DNA of 45,275 bases from Heyndrickxia acidiproducens DSM 23148 (GCF_000374345.1 NZ_KB894002.1:1-45275); one strand, 5' to 3'; shown: positions 22,232 through 31,909, numbered from the stretch's first letter. The notes: generated from the letters alone by a model not told the origin. Translations and numbers: made by a program.

Positions 22232-22258
22232 AAAAAACGGCGAACGCCGTTTTTTTTT
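22232..22258 (+). terminator. Terminator of the LysM/3D gene
   Basis: AAAAAACGGCG pairs with CGCCGTTTTTT, followed by a long T run directly after the stop codon. Confidence 0.92.
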
Positions 22259-22278
22259 GCAATTTGCCCTAACACCGT

Positions 22279-22376
22279 GCAGGCAATTTTTTCCGCCTGC
22301 TTAACCAACTGTTCCTTTTCTAATCAGCGGGGGATGAAGGGAAACCCCCACTGATGGAAGTTTCACTTTATTTTTT
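22279..22376 (-). repeat. Dispersed hairpin repeat, copy 2, directly after the ylmC stop
   Basis: On the minus strand the sequence starts in the ylmC stop codon (AAATAAAGTGAAACTTCC) and runs through ATCAGTGGGGG / CCCCCGCTGAT and an AGAAAAGGAAC...TAAG tail like copy 1. It ends in a second hairpin (GCAGGC/GCCTGC, 22279-22300). It lacks the long structured part of the copy at 18785-19125, so it is a truncated or independent small form. Confidence 0.8.
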
Positions 22377-22646
22377 GGGTTCCTGCAGCTGCTGCTGTAA
22401 GTAGGAAGTATCTTTGAAACGTACCAATATAACATCGGCACCGATTTTTACGATATTCGACCAGGGGATGACCACTTCCTCATCTTTCCCAAACAGGCCG
22501 AACATTTTTCCAGAGACGCCGCCGACAATAATGCTTTCAATCGTACCTGTGTCGAGATTAATATCAATGTCTTCAACATTTCCCAGTTTTCTCCCATCGG
22601 AAATACTGACTACATCTTTGATTTGAAAATCGGATATTCGAACCAT
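22368..22646 (-). CDS. ylmC: YlmC/YmxH-family PRC-barrel protein
   Basis: A 92-residue single PRC-barrel protein (MVRISDFQIKDVVSISDGRKLGNVEDIDINLDTG...) of the YlmC/YmxH sporulation family. PRC barrels bind RNA or proteins; the role of YlmC is unknown. Its position downstream of sigG fits sigma-G-phase or constitutive expression. RBS GAGGGG precedes ATG 22646, and its stop codon is embedded in the start of hairpin repeat copy 2. Confidence 0.9.
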   Translation of the reverse strand: MVRISDFQIKDVVSISDGRKLGNVEDIDINLDTGTIESIIVGGVSGKMFGLFGKDEEVVIPWSNIVKIGADVILVRFKDTSYLQQQLQEPKK

Positions 22647-22728
22647 AAGAATTCCCCCTCAAAAACCTTCTGCTGCTTAATACATGTTTATGCGGCATCT
22701 TCCGGTTTTACGATTGAATTGCCAATTG

Positions 22729-22771
22729 AAAAGAAGGGATTTGCCGCCAATTCCAGCAAATCCCTTCTTTT
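22729..22771 (-). terminator. Terminator of sigG
   Basis: AAAAGAAGGGATTTGC pairs with GCAAATCCCTTCTTTT; it overlaps the sigG stop and is flanked by T runs on both strands. Confidence 0.9.
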
Positions 22772-23546
22772 ATTGGATATTCTTATTCATTTGTTTAATG
22801 GCAGCTTTTTCGAGGCGGGAGACCTGGGCTTGGGAAATGCCGATTTCATCGGCTACTTCCATTTGCGTTTTGCCCTGGAAAAACCGTTTCCGGATGATCA
22901 TTTTCTCGCGTTCATTTAAACGCCGCAGCCCTTCCTGCAAAGCAATTTCTTCAATCCAGTGAATATCTTTATTTTTTTCGTCGCTGACCTGGTCCATTAC
23001 ATAAATCGGATCGCCACCGTCGTTGTAAATCGGTTCAAACAGCGACACCGGATCCTGAATCGCATCCAGTGCAAAAACAATATCTTCGTGCGGAACATCC
23101 AGCTCTTTGGCGATTTCATCTGTTGTCGGTTCTTTTGAAGTGGCGCTCATCAGTTTTTCCCGGACCTGCAGGGCTTTATAGGCAATATCCCTTAATGAAC
23201 GGGAAACTCTGATCGGGTTATTATCCCGCAAATACCGCCGTATTTCCCCGATAATCATCGGAACGGCATAAGTAGAAAAGCGGACATTTTGGTTTAAATC
23301 AAAGTTATCAATGGATTTCATGAGACCGATGCAGCCGACTTGGAAAAGGTCGTCCACATATTCCCCGCGGTTATTAAAGCGTTGAATCACACTTAATACA
23401 AGCCGCAGATTGCCATTCACCAGCTTTTCTCTCGCATCAGTATCACCGGCATGCATTTGTTTTAAAAGTTCCCTCATCTCCTCATTTTTCAATACGGGGA
23501 GTTTGGAGGTATCAACACCACAAATTTCCACTTTGTTACGCTTCAA
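22770..23546 (-). CDS. sigG: Forespore-specific sigma factor G
   Basis: RNA polymerase sigma factor that drives late forespore gene expression. The 258 residues include region 2 (DLFQVGCIGLMKSIDNFDLNQNVRFSTYAVPMI), region 3 and region 4 with the helix-turn-helix (TQMEVADEIGISQAQVSRLEKAAIKQM). It opens with KVEICGVDTSKLPVL. TTG 23546 has GGAGGGAAAGAC upstream. It lies downstream of sigE and a sigma-F/G-type promoter precedes it. Confidence 0.98.
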   Translation of the reverse strand: MKRNKVEICGVDTSKLPVLKNEEMRELLKQMHAGDTDAREKLVNGNLRLVLSVIQRFNNRGEYVDDLFQVGCIGLMKSIDNFDLNQNVRFSTYAVPMIIGEIRRYLRDNNPIRVSRSLRDIAYKALQVREKLMSATSKEPTTDEIAKELDVPHEDIVFALDAIQDPVSLFEPIYNDGGDPIYVMDQVSDEKNKDIHWIEEIALQEGLRRLNEREKMIIRKRFFQGKTQMEVADEIGISQAQVSRLEKAAIKQMNKNIQ

Positions 23547-23589
23547 GTCTTTCCCTCCTATCAGGAATCAGGAGCTGCTGTTCAAAAAA

Positions 23590-23618
23590 CAGTATCTCCC
23601 CGGGAGGGAAATTTATGC
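23590..23618 (-). promoter_or_regulatory. Possible sigma-F/sigma-G promoter of sigG
   Basis: The minus strand reads GCATA (23614-23618), a 17-base gap and GATACTG (23590-23596), matching the sigma-F/G pattern GNATR - about 18 bases - CATNNTA. It is about 45 bases before the sigG TTG. In B. subtilis sigG is transcribed from such a promoter. Confidence 0.6.
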
Positions 23619-23698
23619 ACTTACAGAAAGCCGGAAATAAGTTGGAAACTCAAAAAACATTGCCGTGTCTGGTGTCCCGCTGTCATAAAATTTTATCC

Positions 23699-24418
23699 CT
23701 ATACCATTTTGTTGAACTCTTTGCGCAATCTTTTAATAATTCTCTTTTCAAGCCGGGAAATATAGGATTGCGAAATGCCAAGCATATCTGCAACATCCTT
23801 TTGGGTCTTCTCTTCCTCCCCCCGCAGCCCGAAACGCAACTCCATAATTTGTTTTTCACGGTCGGAAAGCTGATGCAGCGCGCTGTATAATAATTTTTTA
23901 TCGACACTGGCTTCCAAATCTTTTGTGATGATATCATCGTCCGTCCCGAGCACATCCGAAAGCAGCAGTTCATTGCCGTCCCAGTCAATATTTAAGGGTT
24001 CATCGAAAGAGACTTCGGAACGCAGCTTATTATTCCGCCTTAAAAACATTAAAATTTCGTTTTCAATGCAACGCGAAGCATAGGTTGCCAGTTTGATCTT
24101 TTTTTCCGGATTGAAAGTATTGACGGCTTTGATCAGTCCGATTGTGCCAATGCTGATCAGATCCTCGATATTGATGCCGGTATTCTCAAATTTACGGGCG
24201 ATATATACGACGAGCCGCAAATTTCTTTCGATCAATAGCGATCTTGCCGCTTTATCGCCGCTTGGCAGTTTTTTCAGCAGGATCGCTTCCTCTTCTTTTG
24301 ACAACGGCGGCGGCAAGGCTTCATTTCCGCCAATATAATAGATTTCATCCGCCTTCAACCCGAGTTTGTACAGGAGTTTGTACCAGAAATAAGAAAATTT
24401 AATTCGTAAATGTTTCAC
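23699..24418 (-). CDS. sigE: Pro-sigma E, mother-cell sigma factor
   Basis: Inactive precursor that SpoIIGA converts to sigma E after septation. The 239 residues begin with a pro-region (about 27 residues, hydrophobic-basic) ending before [14 protein letters not shown]. They continue with region 2 ([19 protein letters not shown]) and region 4 ([31 protein letters not shown]). GTG 24418 follows GGAGGAGG. It lies 25 bases after spoIIGA. Confidence 0.98.
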   Translation of the reverse strand: MKHLRIKFSYFWYKLLYKLGLKADEIYYIGGNEALPPPLSKEEEAILLKKLPSGDKAARSLLIERNLRLVVYIARKFENTGINIEDLISIGTIGLIKAVNTFNPEKKIKLATYASRCIENEILMFLRRNNKLRSEVSFDEPLNIDWDGNELLLSDVLGTDDDIITKDLEASVDKKLLYSALHQLSDREKQIMELRFGLRGEEEKTQKDVADMLGISQSYISRLEKRIIKRLRKEFNKMV

Positions 24419-24443
24419 AGTTTTCCTCCTCCATAAATTGTTT

Positions 24444-25370
24444 TCAGGCAGATACTGCCGGAGCCTCCGCCATCATTTTCGGATGGATAATACAATCAAA
24501 AGCGTCATCACTCGATAAAACCTGTGCAGTAAATGAAACGAGCGCTTTTTTCACCTGCCATGTGCCGTTTGAATTGGAAATGCGGATGGCATCCGGCTTG
24601 TAAGCAATAAGCAGCGCTGAAGATTTGCCGACCATTTTTGCCGGTACGAAACGGACGCGCCCGCTCCATTCATCCAGCAGATGTATGCTGCCATCCATAA
24701 ACCTGTCAGGATCTTCCGCCAATGCAGCAATTTCTTCCGGAAGCCGTTCCCGGACCGCCTGGATTGACACAATCATGACCGGCATTTTTGAAAGCGGGTC
24801 GTATAAATGGTTGCCGCTGTCGACCAGCCCTTTTAAGGAAAGGGTACAGCCCTCAATTTCAATTTCCACATCGGCAAGCTGCTCATATTGGATTTTTGCC
24901 ATCTCAAGCCCGTTGATTCTTTGCTTAGAAAAAACCCATGCAGCCGGGATTCCGATAATAATAAAGGCCCAGCTGATCGGATCTCCAAAGCCTCTGATAC
25001 TGGCGAGCAGCACATTCGCCTCCATTTGATAATCAAATTGAATAAAATAATGGGCACCGATTAAAATGCCGCCCATTAAAAAAGTGACAAAGTAAAAAGT
25101 TAATAGATTGGAAAAAAAATAGCGCCATCTTTTGAACCCAAAAACAACAAATATCATGGCAATTGAAAAAGCCAGTTTCATAAATGGATTGCCTGCGTAA
25201 TAAGATAATGAAGAGGTGAAACTCATCAGGATCAGGCAGGAGCCGATCAAACCGCCTAACAGCATCCGCCACATGCGTGCCGGACGTTTCAGGGCGATGC
25301 TTGTCAGCCACAAAAGCAGGCTGTCGACAAGAAAATTCAACAGCCAGATGATGTCCATATATACAACCAA
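24444..25370 (-). CDS. spoIIGA: Pro-sigma-E processing protease SpoIIGA
   Basis: Membrane aspartic protease that activates pro-sigma E in response to SpoIIR. The 308-residue protein has five hydrophobic segments in the first 150 residues and a protease domain with the catalytic aspartate at 184 in [12 protein letters not shown] longer frame extends to 25448, but a TTG at 25370, six bases after a GGGGGG ribosome site, aligns exactly with the start of B. subtilis SpoIIGA (309 residues). It is followed closely by sigE, forming the spoIIG operon. Confidence 0.94.
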   Translation of the reverse strand: MVVYMDIIWLLNFLVDSLLLWLTSIALKRPARMWRMLLGGLIGSCLILMSFTSSLSYYAGNPFMKLAFSIAMIFVVFGFKRWRYFFSNLLTFYFVTFLMGGILIGAHYFIQFDYQMEANVLLASIRGFGDPISWAFIIIGIPAAWVFSKQRINGLEMAKIQYEQLADVEIEIEGCTLSLKGLVDSGNHLYDPLSKMPVMIVSIQAVRERLPEEIAALAEDPDRFMDGSIHLLDEWSGRVRFVPAKMVGKSSALLIAYKPDAIRISNSNGTWQVKKALVSFTAQVLSSDDAFDCIIHPKMMAEAPAVSA

Positions 25371-25764
25371 TCGCATCCCCCCGTAAAAAACGTCAATGAT
25401 GGCAAGGCAGCGGGAACAACAAAGCAAATCCCTGCTTTTTCCTGCCATTCAATCGTGTATCGCTAGTATAGCGTACCTCCCCGGTAAAAGTGTGTCAGTT
25501 CCTGTAAGTAAAAAAATAGAACTTTTCTATTATTTATTCGAAATTTGTCTAACAACTTTTGGATACAGGAAGAATATTTTTGCAAAAAAATAAACTCCTT
25601 TTCAACAAAACGCTGAAAAGAAGTTTTAGGGTATGATTAAACATTACCGTTCTATATAAAATGACTAAACACTGCTGCTCTGTTGCCAACTGTAAAAAGT
25701 AGCAGCCATGCAAATCGATGCTTGGCCCTGATGTGAAAACTAAGTTCATTTTATATATATTTTT
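25371..25764 (-). promoter_or_regulatory. spoIIGA upstream region: ftsZ terminator and spoIIG promoter
   Basis: No gene is seen in these 394 bases; bpr and bpf, present here in B. subtilis, are missing. A hairpin (AAACTCCTTTTCA with TGAAAAGAAGTTT, 25592-25626) followed on the minus strand by TTTTTTT can terminate ftsZ transcripts. Towards spoIIGA, TATACT (25465-25470) is a good -10. TTGTCTAA (25545-25552) differs by one base from a Spo0A box and lies at a distance similar to that in the B. subtilis spoIIG promoter. Confidence 0.55.
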
Positions 25765-26895
25765 TTAGTTTCTGCGATTGCGGTTTCTGAGGAATGTCGG
25801 AATATCCAAAGCATCTTCGCTGTACTGTGTGGTGCGGTTCGGTTCAGGCTGCGGTGTTTCTTCCCGCTTCGGCTTTTCCTTGTTCGCATGCATTGCCGGT
25901 TTGGACTGTCCAAACTGCGGGCGCGGCTGTTTCACCTGTACTTCCTCATTAAAGCCTGTTGCAATCACTGTCACAACAATCTCATCTTTCAAGTTCTCAT
26001 TAATAACAGAACCAAAGATCATGTTGACTTCCTGGTCTGATGCAGAGGCAACGATATCGGCTGCTTCCTGAACCTCATAAAGGCTCAGATTAGAGCTGCC
26101 CGTAATATTCATCAAAACGCCCTGCGCACCATCGATCGAGGTTTCAAGGAGCGGCGAGGAGATTGCTTTTTTGGCAGCTTCTGCTGCACGGCTTTCCCCG
26201 GATGCAATCCCGATTCCCATCAATGCGGAGCCTTTATTGGTCATAATCGTTTTTACGTCTGCAAAGTCAAGATTAATCAAACCAGGTACTGCAATCAGGT
26301 CGGAAATCCCCTGGACCCCCTGGCGGAGCACATTGTCCGCTTCACGGAATGCTTCAAGCATTGGTGTGCTCTTATCAACAATTTCAAGCAGCCGGTCATT
26401 CGGGATGACAATTAAAGTATCAACAGCTTCTTTCATCGCGTTAATGCCGCCTGTTGCTTGTGTTGCGCGTTTTCTCCCTTCAAAAGTAAACGGCCTGGTG
26501 ACAACGCCGACGGTTAAAGCGCCAAGTTCTTTGGCAATCTGCGCAATGACAGGGGCTGCCCCTGTGCCTGTACCACCGCCCATTCCGGCTGTCACAAAGA
26601 CCATATCTGCGCCCTTTAAGGCCTCTTCAATCTGTTCCTTGCTCTCTTCGGCTGCTTTTTTCCCTACTTCAGGATTTGCGCCGGCGCCAAGGCCCCTCGT
26701 TAATTTTGCGCCGATCTGCATTTTAATCTCGGCTTTTGAAAGGTTTAATGCCTGCGAATCGGTATTTACCGCAATAAATTCAACACCTTGTAAATCATGC
26801 TCAATCATGCGGTTTACGGCATTGTTGCCGCCTCCGCCTACGCCAATCACTTTTATGGTTGCTAAAGAGTCTAAATTTGTATCGAACTCCAACAT
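25765..26895 (-). CDS. ftsZ: Cell-division tubulin FtsZ
   Basis: GTPase that forms the Z ring. The 376-residue protein has the tubulin signature GGGTGTG at residues 106-112 and [13 protein letters not shown] near the N-terminus. A linker follows, and the C-terminal peptide [16 protein letters not shown] binds FtsA and SepF. It lies 100 bases after ftsA, in the standard order. Confidence 0.98.
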   Translation of the reverse strand: MLEFDTNLDSLATIKVIGVGGGGNNAVNRMIEHDLQGVEFIAVNTDSQALNLSKAEIKMQIGAKLTRGLGAGANPEVGKKAAEESKEQIEEALKGADMVFVTAGMGGGTGTGAAPVIAQIAKELGALTVGVVTRPFTFEGRKRATQATGGINAMKEAVDTLIVIPNDRLLEIVDKSTPMLEAFREADNVLRQGVQGISDLIAVPGLINLDFADVKTIMTNKGSALMGIGIASGESRAAEAAKKAISSPLLETSIDGAQGVLMNITGSSNLSLYEVQEAADIVASASDQEVNMIFGSVINENLKDEIVVTVIATGFNEEVQVKQPRPQFGQSKPAMHANKEKPKREETPQPEPNRTTQYSEDALDIPTFLRNRNRRN

Positions 26896-26996
26896 TCACT
26901 AATCCTCCTATTTCGTAATACATATCACCAAAACACTCCGGGCCTCATGTAAATGGGAGAGAACAATCGTGATCGTAAACCCATTTTCTACATTGG

Positions 26997-28280
26997 CTAC
27001 TCAAAAAACAAACCAAAGAATTTTTTCATTTTCGTCGAAATTTTTTCTTCCTGTTTTGCTTTCTGTTTCGGTTTCGGCTGGGAATTTTTTACAGGTTGTG
27101 CTTCTTCGTATTCCAGTCCTGCAGCAGCAGCACTAACATTTCTTCCCTGCAGGCGTGCATGTTTGTAAGCATACGTAATTAATCCTACCGCTGTTGTATA
27201 CTGGGGTTCACGGACACCGATATAATCCGGAATCGCCACCCTCACACGGTTTTGGAATACGCTTTGCGCCAGTTCCAACACACCGGGCATATTTGCGGTG
27301 CCGCCGGTTAAAACGATCCCTCCCGGCAGATCACGAATACCGCTGTTTTTCAGCTCCTGCTGGACAAACATAAACATTTCTTCTAATCTAGCTTCAATGA
27401 TATCAGAAATTTGTAATTGGTTAAATTGTTCTTTCTGGTCGCTGCCAATAATCTGCACGCTGAAAACTTCATCTTCCAGCGCATCCCGGCTGTAAGCATG
27501 CCCGTGTTTGATTTTTATTTTTTCCGCATCTTCTGTTGAAGTTCTGAGTACAATCGACAAATCTTTTGTGATATGGTCACCGCCGATCGGCAAAACACTG
27601 GTTGACTGGATATGCCCGTTCTCGAAAACTGCTAATGTTGTCGAGCCGCCGCCGATATCAATTAATACCGTGCCAAGTTCCATCTCGTCTTTTGAGAGGG
27701 CAATCGCCCCGGCCGCCAATGGCTGCAGAACAATTTCGGTGATGGACAGGCCGGCCCGTTCAACGCAGCGCAGTGTGTTATGTAAGATTGTCTTGGAAGT
27801 TGTTACAATAATGCCTTCCATTTCCAGTCTGACACCAATCATCCCGCGCGGATCATTGATTTCATCCAGCCCGTCCACAATAAATTGCTTCGGTATCACG
27901 TTTACAATTTCTTTTTCCGGCGGGATAGACAGTACCTGTGCGGCATCCATTACCCTTTGCACGTCACCGTCCGTAATTTCACGGTTCTCGCTTTGTACAG
28001 CCACTACTCCATGGCATGGCTGCAGCATAACATGATTGCTGGCAATTCCGACAATCACCTGGCCGATCTCCATGCCAACCATTCTTTCGGCTTGTTCAAT
28101 TGCTCTTTTGATTGATCGTACGGTTTCATCTATATCCACAATTGAACCTTTTTTAATGCCTTCCGATCTGACATTTCCAACCCCAATTATATTTAATGAA
28201 TCATTGACCATCTCGCCAATGATTACTTTTGTGGTAGATGTACCGATGTCAAGGCTCACGTAGAATTCATTGTTGTTCAT
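26997..28280 (-). CDS. ftsA: Cell-division actin-like protein FtsA
   Basis: Actin-fold protein that tethers FtsZ filaments to the membrane and recruits later division proteins. The 427-residue protein has the phosphate-1 loop DIGTSTTKVIIGE near residue 12 and DIGGGSTTLAVFENG near 215, the 1C domain between them, and a C-terminal amphipathic tail KMKKFFGLFFE for membrane binding. GGAGGTG precedes ATG 28280. Confidence 0.97.
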   Translation of the reverse strand: MNNNEFYVSLDIGTSTTKVIIGEMVNDSLNIIGVGNVRSEGIKKGSIVDIDETVRSIKRAIEQAERMVGMEIGQVIVGIASNHVMLQPCHGVVAVQSENREITDGDVQRVMDAAQVLSIPPEKEIVNVIPKQFIVDGLDEINDPRGMIGVRLEMEGIIVTTSKTILHNTLRCVERAGLSITEIVLQPLAAGAIALSKDEMELGTVLIDIGGGSTTLAVFENGHIQSTSVLPIGGDHITKDLSIVLRTSTEDAEKIKIKHGHAYSRDALEDEVFSVQIIGSDQKEQFNQLQISDIIEARLEEMFMFVQQELKNSGIRDLPGGIVLTGGTANMPGVLELAQSVFQNRVRVAIPDYIGVREPQYTTAVGLITYAYKHARLQGRNVSAAAAGLEYEEAQPVKNSQPKPKQKAKQEEKISTKMKKFFGLFFE

Positions 28281-28612
28281 ACTGCGGCACCTCCCTCTGC
28301 CTTTCGATCAACTATCTATTTTTCCAAAAGATAAAAAGAAATTCGCTCTCAAACGTTTTAATTTTCAAATCACCATGCCAAGGCGTCCATCGCCGCCTTC
28401 GTCATGCCGAATACCGGCTTTACCGAACCAATAGAATAATATAATGAAAGTATTCTTCATAAGAATGAAATACCCTTTTTTAATTTCGAACTTTTTATAA
28501 ATTCTTTGGACAGGCAAAATAAGGTGCACGTTTCAAACATCTCATTCTAATTTTTGGTTTCAATATAAGTCTACACTAAGATGAACATTGAGAAAAGCGA
28601 AATTTAAAAAGA
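28281..28612 (-). other. divIB-ftsA gap without ylxW, ylxX or sbp
   Basis: About 330 bases without a convincing gene. In B. subtilis this place holds ylxW, ylxX and sbp, and no remnant of them is seen. The minus strand contains TATATTATTC-like -10 sequence and a weak sigma-H-like pair (AAAGAATTT, CGAAAT). The region probably carries the ftsA-ftsZ promoters, but no confident element can be named. Confidence 0.5.
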
Positions 28613-29380
28613 TTACTTGCCAGACCTTTGCGAATCGTATGATTTGAAATACGATCCGACTTCCAGATCAATCACGCCTTTCTTATCAGGGTCAAGCTGG
28701 CTGATAATGGAAGGATAATGCGCCATTTTTTCGGCAAATGTCGGAATGCTTGCCCTAACTTCAAAACCATTGTTCATATACAGGGTAACCAGCTTGTCAT
28801 CGACTTTGGCAGGAGAATGCCGCACTTCAGAAATCGACTGGGTAATTTTTCCGGGCAGTCTCCGCAGCTGGCGGATCATCTCATGCAAAGTTTGATTTTG
28901 TTTGAAATTCGTAAAAATGACGCTATCCGCTGGTATATTCCGAATCGGGCGGCTGACAATACGGCCATTCTCCAAGATCGGCAAAAAGTGATTTTGTTCC
29001 TGCAAGTAGCCGATTTTCCGGTGTTCGCGAATATGTATGGTGAGATTATTTGGAAAGGTGACACTTACTTTTACTGTATCAACTTCAGGGATTGTTCCGA
29101 TCTTTCTTTTCACTTGATTTTTATGGATATTCCAGATATTCATACCCGTAGTGATACCGCTTTTCTTAATAATCCATTTACTGCTGACTGCTTCATTTCC
29201 CTCCACTCTGATTTGATGCACACGGCTTAGCGGAGATTGAAGATAAATGACCAGTACAACAAGAATAAAGAAGGTTGATAACAGCCCGATCAGCCTCCGG
29301 TTTGTTTTGCGGCGGCGCTGCTGCTTCAATTTCGGGATCCGGTCTTCTATTGAAACAATGGTTTTATCTTTCCGGGCCAT
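28613..29380 (-). CDS. divIB: Cell-division protein DivIB (FtsQ)
   Basis: Bitopic membrane protein of the FtsL-DivIC-DivIB complex. The 255-residue protein has a cytoplasmic basic N-terminus, one membrane helix (LIGLLSTFFILVVLVIYLQS, about residues 30-49), a POTRA domain (VHQIRVEGNEAVSSKWIIKKSGI...) and a beta domain. It directly follows murG; murB, which lies between them in B. subtilis, is missing. Confidence 0.95.
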   Translation of the reverse strand: MARKDKTIVSIEDRIPKLKQQRRRKTNRRLIGLLSTFFILVVLVIYLQSPLSRVHQIRVEGNEAVSSKWIIKKSGITTGMNIWNIHKNQVKRKIGTIPEVDTVKVSVTFPNNLTIHIREHRKIGYLQEQNHFLPILENGRIVSRPIRNIPADSVIFTNFKQNQTLHEMIRQLRRLPGKITQSISEVRHSPAKVDDKLVTLYMNNGFEVRASIPTFAEKMAHYPSIISQLDPDKKGVIDLEVGSYFKSYDSQRSGK

Positions 29381-29414
29381 CTACAGTCCCTCCCCTTTTG
29401 CCATCAACACGGCA

Positions 29415-30515
29415 TCAATGGGACACCGCTGTTAAATTTTCCATTACTTCATAAAGCCGCCCTGATGCATCGGGAATGCCAAGCTTACGGGAAGCGATTC
29501 TCATTTTAATCATTTGGTCCTTATCCAATAAAATCCGGTCGATCATTTCAATCAGTTTGGTTGAAGATAAGTCTTTTTCCAACAGCATGAATGCCGCCCC
29601 TTTTTCCGATAGCGCCCGGGCGTTTTTTTCCTGGTGATTGTTTGTCACATACGGGCTCGGGATCAAAATGCTTGGAATGCCAAGCGCTGTCAGTTCAGCA
29701 AGTGTGGTAGCCCCCGCCCTTGAAACAACAAGGTCAACTGCACGCAGCACCTCAGGCATATTATGGATAAACGGCACAACTTTCACGTTTTCTTTTTCAC
29801 CAACCAGGGCAATTTCTTTTTCAACTGCCTCGTAGTGGACATCCCCCGTTACATAAATGACCTGATAGTTTTTTTGTGCAAAACGGGTAAACGACTTCAC
29901 GACAGCTTCATTGATCGGGCGGGCTCCCCGGCTGCCGCCGAAGATCAGGACCGTTGGCAGCTGCTCTTTCAGCCCGAACGTCTGCAGTACTTGTCTATTG
30001 CTTTTCCCAAGCACTTCAGATGCACGCGGGTTTCCGGTCAGCACAACTTTTTTTTCATCGAAAAATTCCCTTGCCGAGTCAAAGCATATCGCCACTTTAT
30101 TGACATACCTGCTTAAGAATTTATTCGTTAACCCCGGCACGCTGTTTTGTTCATGAATAATGGTCGGGACTTTTAATTTTGCCGCAGCATACACAACAGG
30201 CCCGCACACATAACCGCCCGTTCCGATTACCACATCAGGCTGGAAGGATCTGATCATTTTTTTACACCGGCTGACCCCTTTTATAAAACGGGCAACCGTT
30301 TTTACATTTTCAAACGAAAGGGAGCGTTTAAACCCCGTAATATGGATTGACTTGAACGCGATGTTTTCCCGCGGCACGAGTTTGGATTCCAGCCCTTTTT
30401 CGGTTCCAATGTACAGGCATTCCGTATCCGGGTGTTTCTGCATGATCGTTCTAATCAAGGCCAAAGCAGGGTATATATGCCCGCCGGTTCCGCCGCCGCT
30501 TACAATTATTCTCAT
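29415..30515 (-). CDS. murG: UDP-GlcNAc:undecaprenyl-PP-MurNAc-pentapeptide transferase MurG
   Basis: Converts lipid I to lipid II on the inner membrane face. The 366-residue protein starts at ATG 30515 behind GAGGTGG. It shows the [11 protein letters not shown] nucleotide loop at the N-terminus and the C-terminal [11 protein letters not shown] donor-binding block. A longer frame to 30557 adds non-conserved residues. A terminator and a possible promoter upstream suggest expression at least partly independent of spoVE. Confidence 0.97.
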   Translation of the reverse strand: MRIIVSGGGTGGHIYPALALIRTIMQKHPDTECLYIGTEKGLESKLVPRENIAFKSIHITGFKRSLSFENVKTVARFIKGVSRCKKMIRSFQPDVVIGTGGYVCGPVVYAAAKLKVPTIIHEQNSVPGLTNKFLSRYVNKVAICFDSAREFFDEKKVVLTGNPRASEVLGKSNRQVLQTFGLKEQLPTVLIFGGSRGARPINEAVVKSFTRFAQKNYQVIYVTGDVHYEAVEKEIALVGEKENVKVVPFIHNMPEVLRAVDLVVSRAGATTLAELTALGIPSILIPSPYVTNNHQEKNARALSEKGAAFMLLEKDLSSTKLIEMIDRILLDKDQMIKMRIASRKLGIPDASGRLYEVMENLTAVSH

Positions 30516-30603
30516 TTTTTCCACCTCAAACTGAAATACATTCCTGTCACATGCCACAATTTAAAATATCATGTTTGGAACATTCATTTTTCTATAATAC
30601 TAT

Positions 30604-30632
30604 ATTTTAAACTACAATGGGTATACAGTAAA
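30604..30632 (-). promoter_or_regulatory. Possible promoter of murG
   Basis: The minus strand has TTTACT (30627-30632), a 17-base spacer and TAAAAT (30604-30609), between the spoVE terminator and murG. Confidence 0.45.
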
Positions 30633-30670
30633 AGGATTATTAATAAAATGTTACCAATCTGTAGTATTAA

Positions 30671-30709
30671 AAAAAAGAATCCCTTTTAATCAATAGAGGG
30701 ATTCTTTTT
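30671..30709 (-). terminator. Terminator downstream of spoVE
   Basis: AAAAAGAATCCC pairs with GGGATTCTTTTT, with T runs on both strands, directly after the spoVE stop. Confidence 0.9.
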
Positions 30710-30717
30710 ATAATGCA

Positions 30718-31818
30718 TTAAATCCGCGAATGCCTGCTGATATTCAGCAGTATGCCGACCGCAACGAGCATCAGGGTCAGCGATGAGCCGCCGTAGCTGA
30801 TAAACGGGAGCGTAATGCCGGTAACGGGAATCAGGCCGATCACCACGCTGATGTTGATCATGACCTGGATGGCAATCATCGAAATGATCCCGACTGCCAG
30901 CAGGCTGCCAAACAGATCAGGCGCCCCCAATGCAATCCGGATGCCGCGCCACAGCAAAAGCGCGAATAACACCAGCACAAAAGTACCGCCAATAAATCCG
31001 AGTTCCTCTGACAGGATTGCGAAAATAAAATCATTTTGCGGCTCGGGGAGGTAAAAGAATTTCTGTCTGCTTTCCCCAAGGCCCATGCCGAACAGCCCGC
31101 CCGGCCCGATCGCGTATAATGACTGGATAATTTGAAAACCGGTTCCAAGCGGGCTGGACCATGGATCCAAAAACGAAGTAATCCGGTCCATTCTGTATGG
31201 GGCAGACAAAATTAAACCGACAAACCCCGCCAAGCCGACGAGGCCAAGCATCACGAAATGGGCAATGCGCGCACCTGAAACAAAAATCATAATGATGCAG
31301 GTACCGAGCATAACCGTCCCTGTCCCCAGATCCGGCTGCAGCATAATCATCGCAAATGCGCAAAAGACAAGGCTCAGGGCCGGCAGCATCCCTTTTTTAA
31401 ACGTTGTAATGTACTTTTGCTTTTCCGATAAAAACTTGGCCAAAAAAGCAATCAAAGCCATCTTTATAAACTCGGAAGGCTGGATTGAGAAAGCGCCGAC
31501 GCCGATCCAGCTCCGCGAACCGTTCCGCTCCAGCCCGATGCCGGGGATTAATACGAGTATCAGCAGGACAAAGCAAATGATTAAAATCGGTTTTGCCCAT
31601 CTCCGCCATATCCAGTAATCCACCCTCAACATCATAAACATCGCAACGACACCGAGACCGGCAAATAGCAGCTGGCGCTTTAAAAAGTAGAAGGAATCTT
31701 TATACTTGTATTCGGCCACAATTTCACTTGCGCTGTACACCATCATTAAGCCAATGGCCAATAATGATAAGGTGATAATAATCAGCAAGAGGTCGGGATT
31801 TGTTTTTTTCGATGGCAT
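30718..31818 (-). CDS. spoVE: SEDS-family sporulation protein SpoVE (FtsW paralogue)
   Basis: Polytopic glycosyltransferase/flippase-type SEDS protein that with SpoVD makes the spore cortex peptidoglycan. The 366 residues equal the B. subtilis length. Ten hydrophobic segments and the SEDS blocks RNGSRSWIGVGAFSIQPSE and the C-terminal SYGGSSL are visible. Position between murD and murG is that of spoVE, so I prefer SpoVE over FtsW. Confidence 0.95.
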   Translation of the reverse strand: MPSKKTNPDLLLIIITLSLLAIGLMMVYSASEIVAEYKYKDSFYFLKRQLLFAGLGVVAMFMMLRVDYWIWRRWAKPILIICFVLLILVLIPGIGLERNGSRSWIGVGAFSIQPSEFIKMALIAFLAKFLSEKQKYITTFKKGMLPALSLVFCAFAMIMLQPDLGTGTVMLGTCIIMIFVSGARIAHFVMLGLVGLAGFVGLILSAPYRMDRITSFLDPWSSPLGTGFQIIQSLYAIGPGGLFGMGLGESRQKFFYLPEPQNDFIFAILSEELGFIGGTFVLVLFALLLWRGIRIALGAPDLFGSLLAVGIISMIAIQVMINISVVIGLIPVTGITLPFISYGGSSLTLMLVAVGILLNISRHSRI

Positions 31819-31909
31819 CCGTGAACACCTCAGAAAGGAATGATTAGAGCCGGTCTTTAAAGGTCCATTTCTCCCATCTATCTATAAAACCCGATGAGTT
31901 GATCGATTT

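Noticed and set aside
26171..26902. 243-codon plus-strand open frame opposite ftsZ
   Set aside because: It is the antisense shadow of ftsZ: low-complexity Ala/Ser/Pro composition, no ribosome site and no recognisable family.
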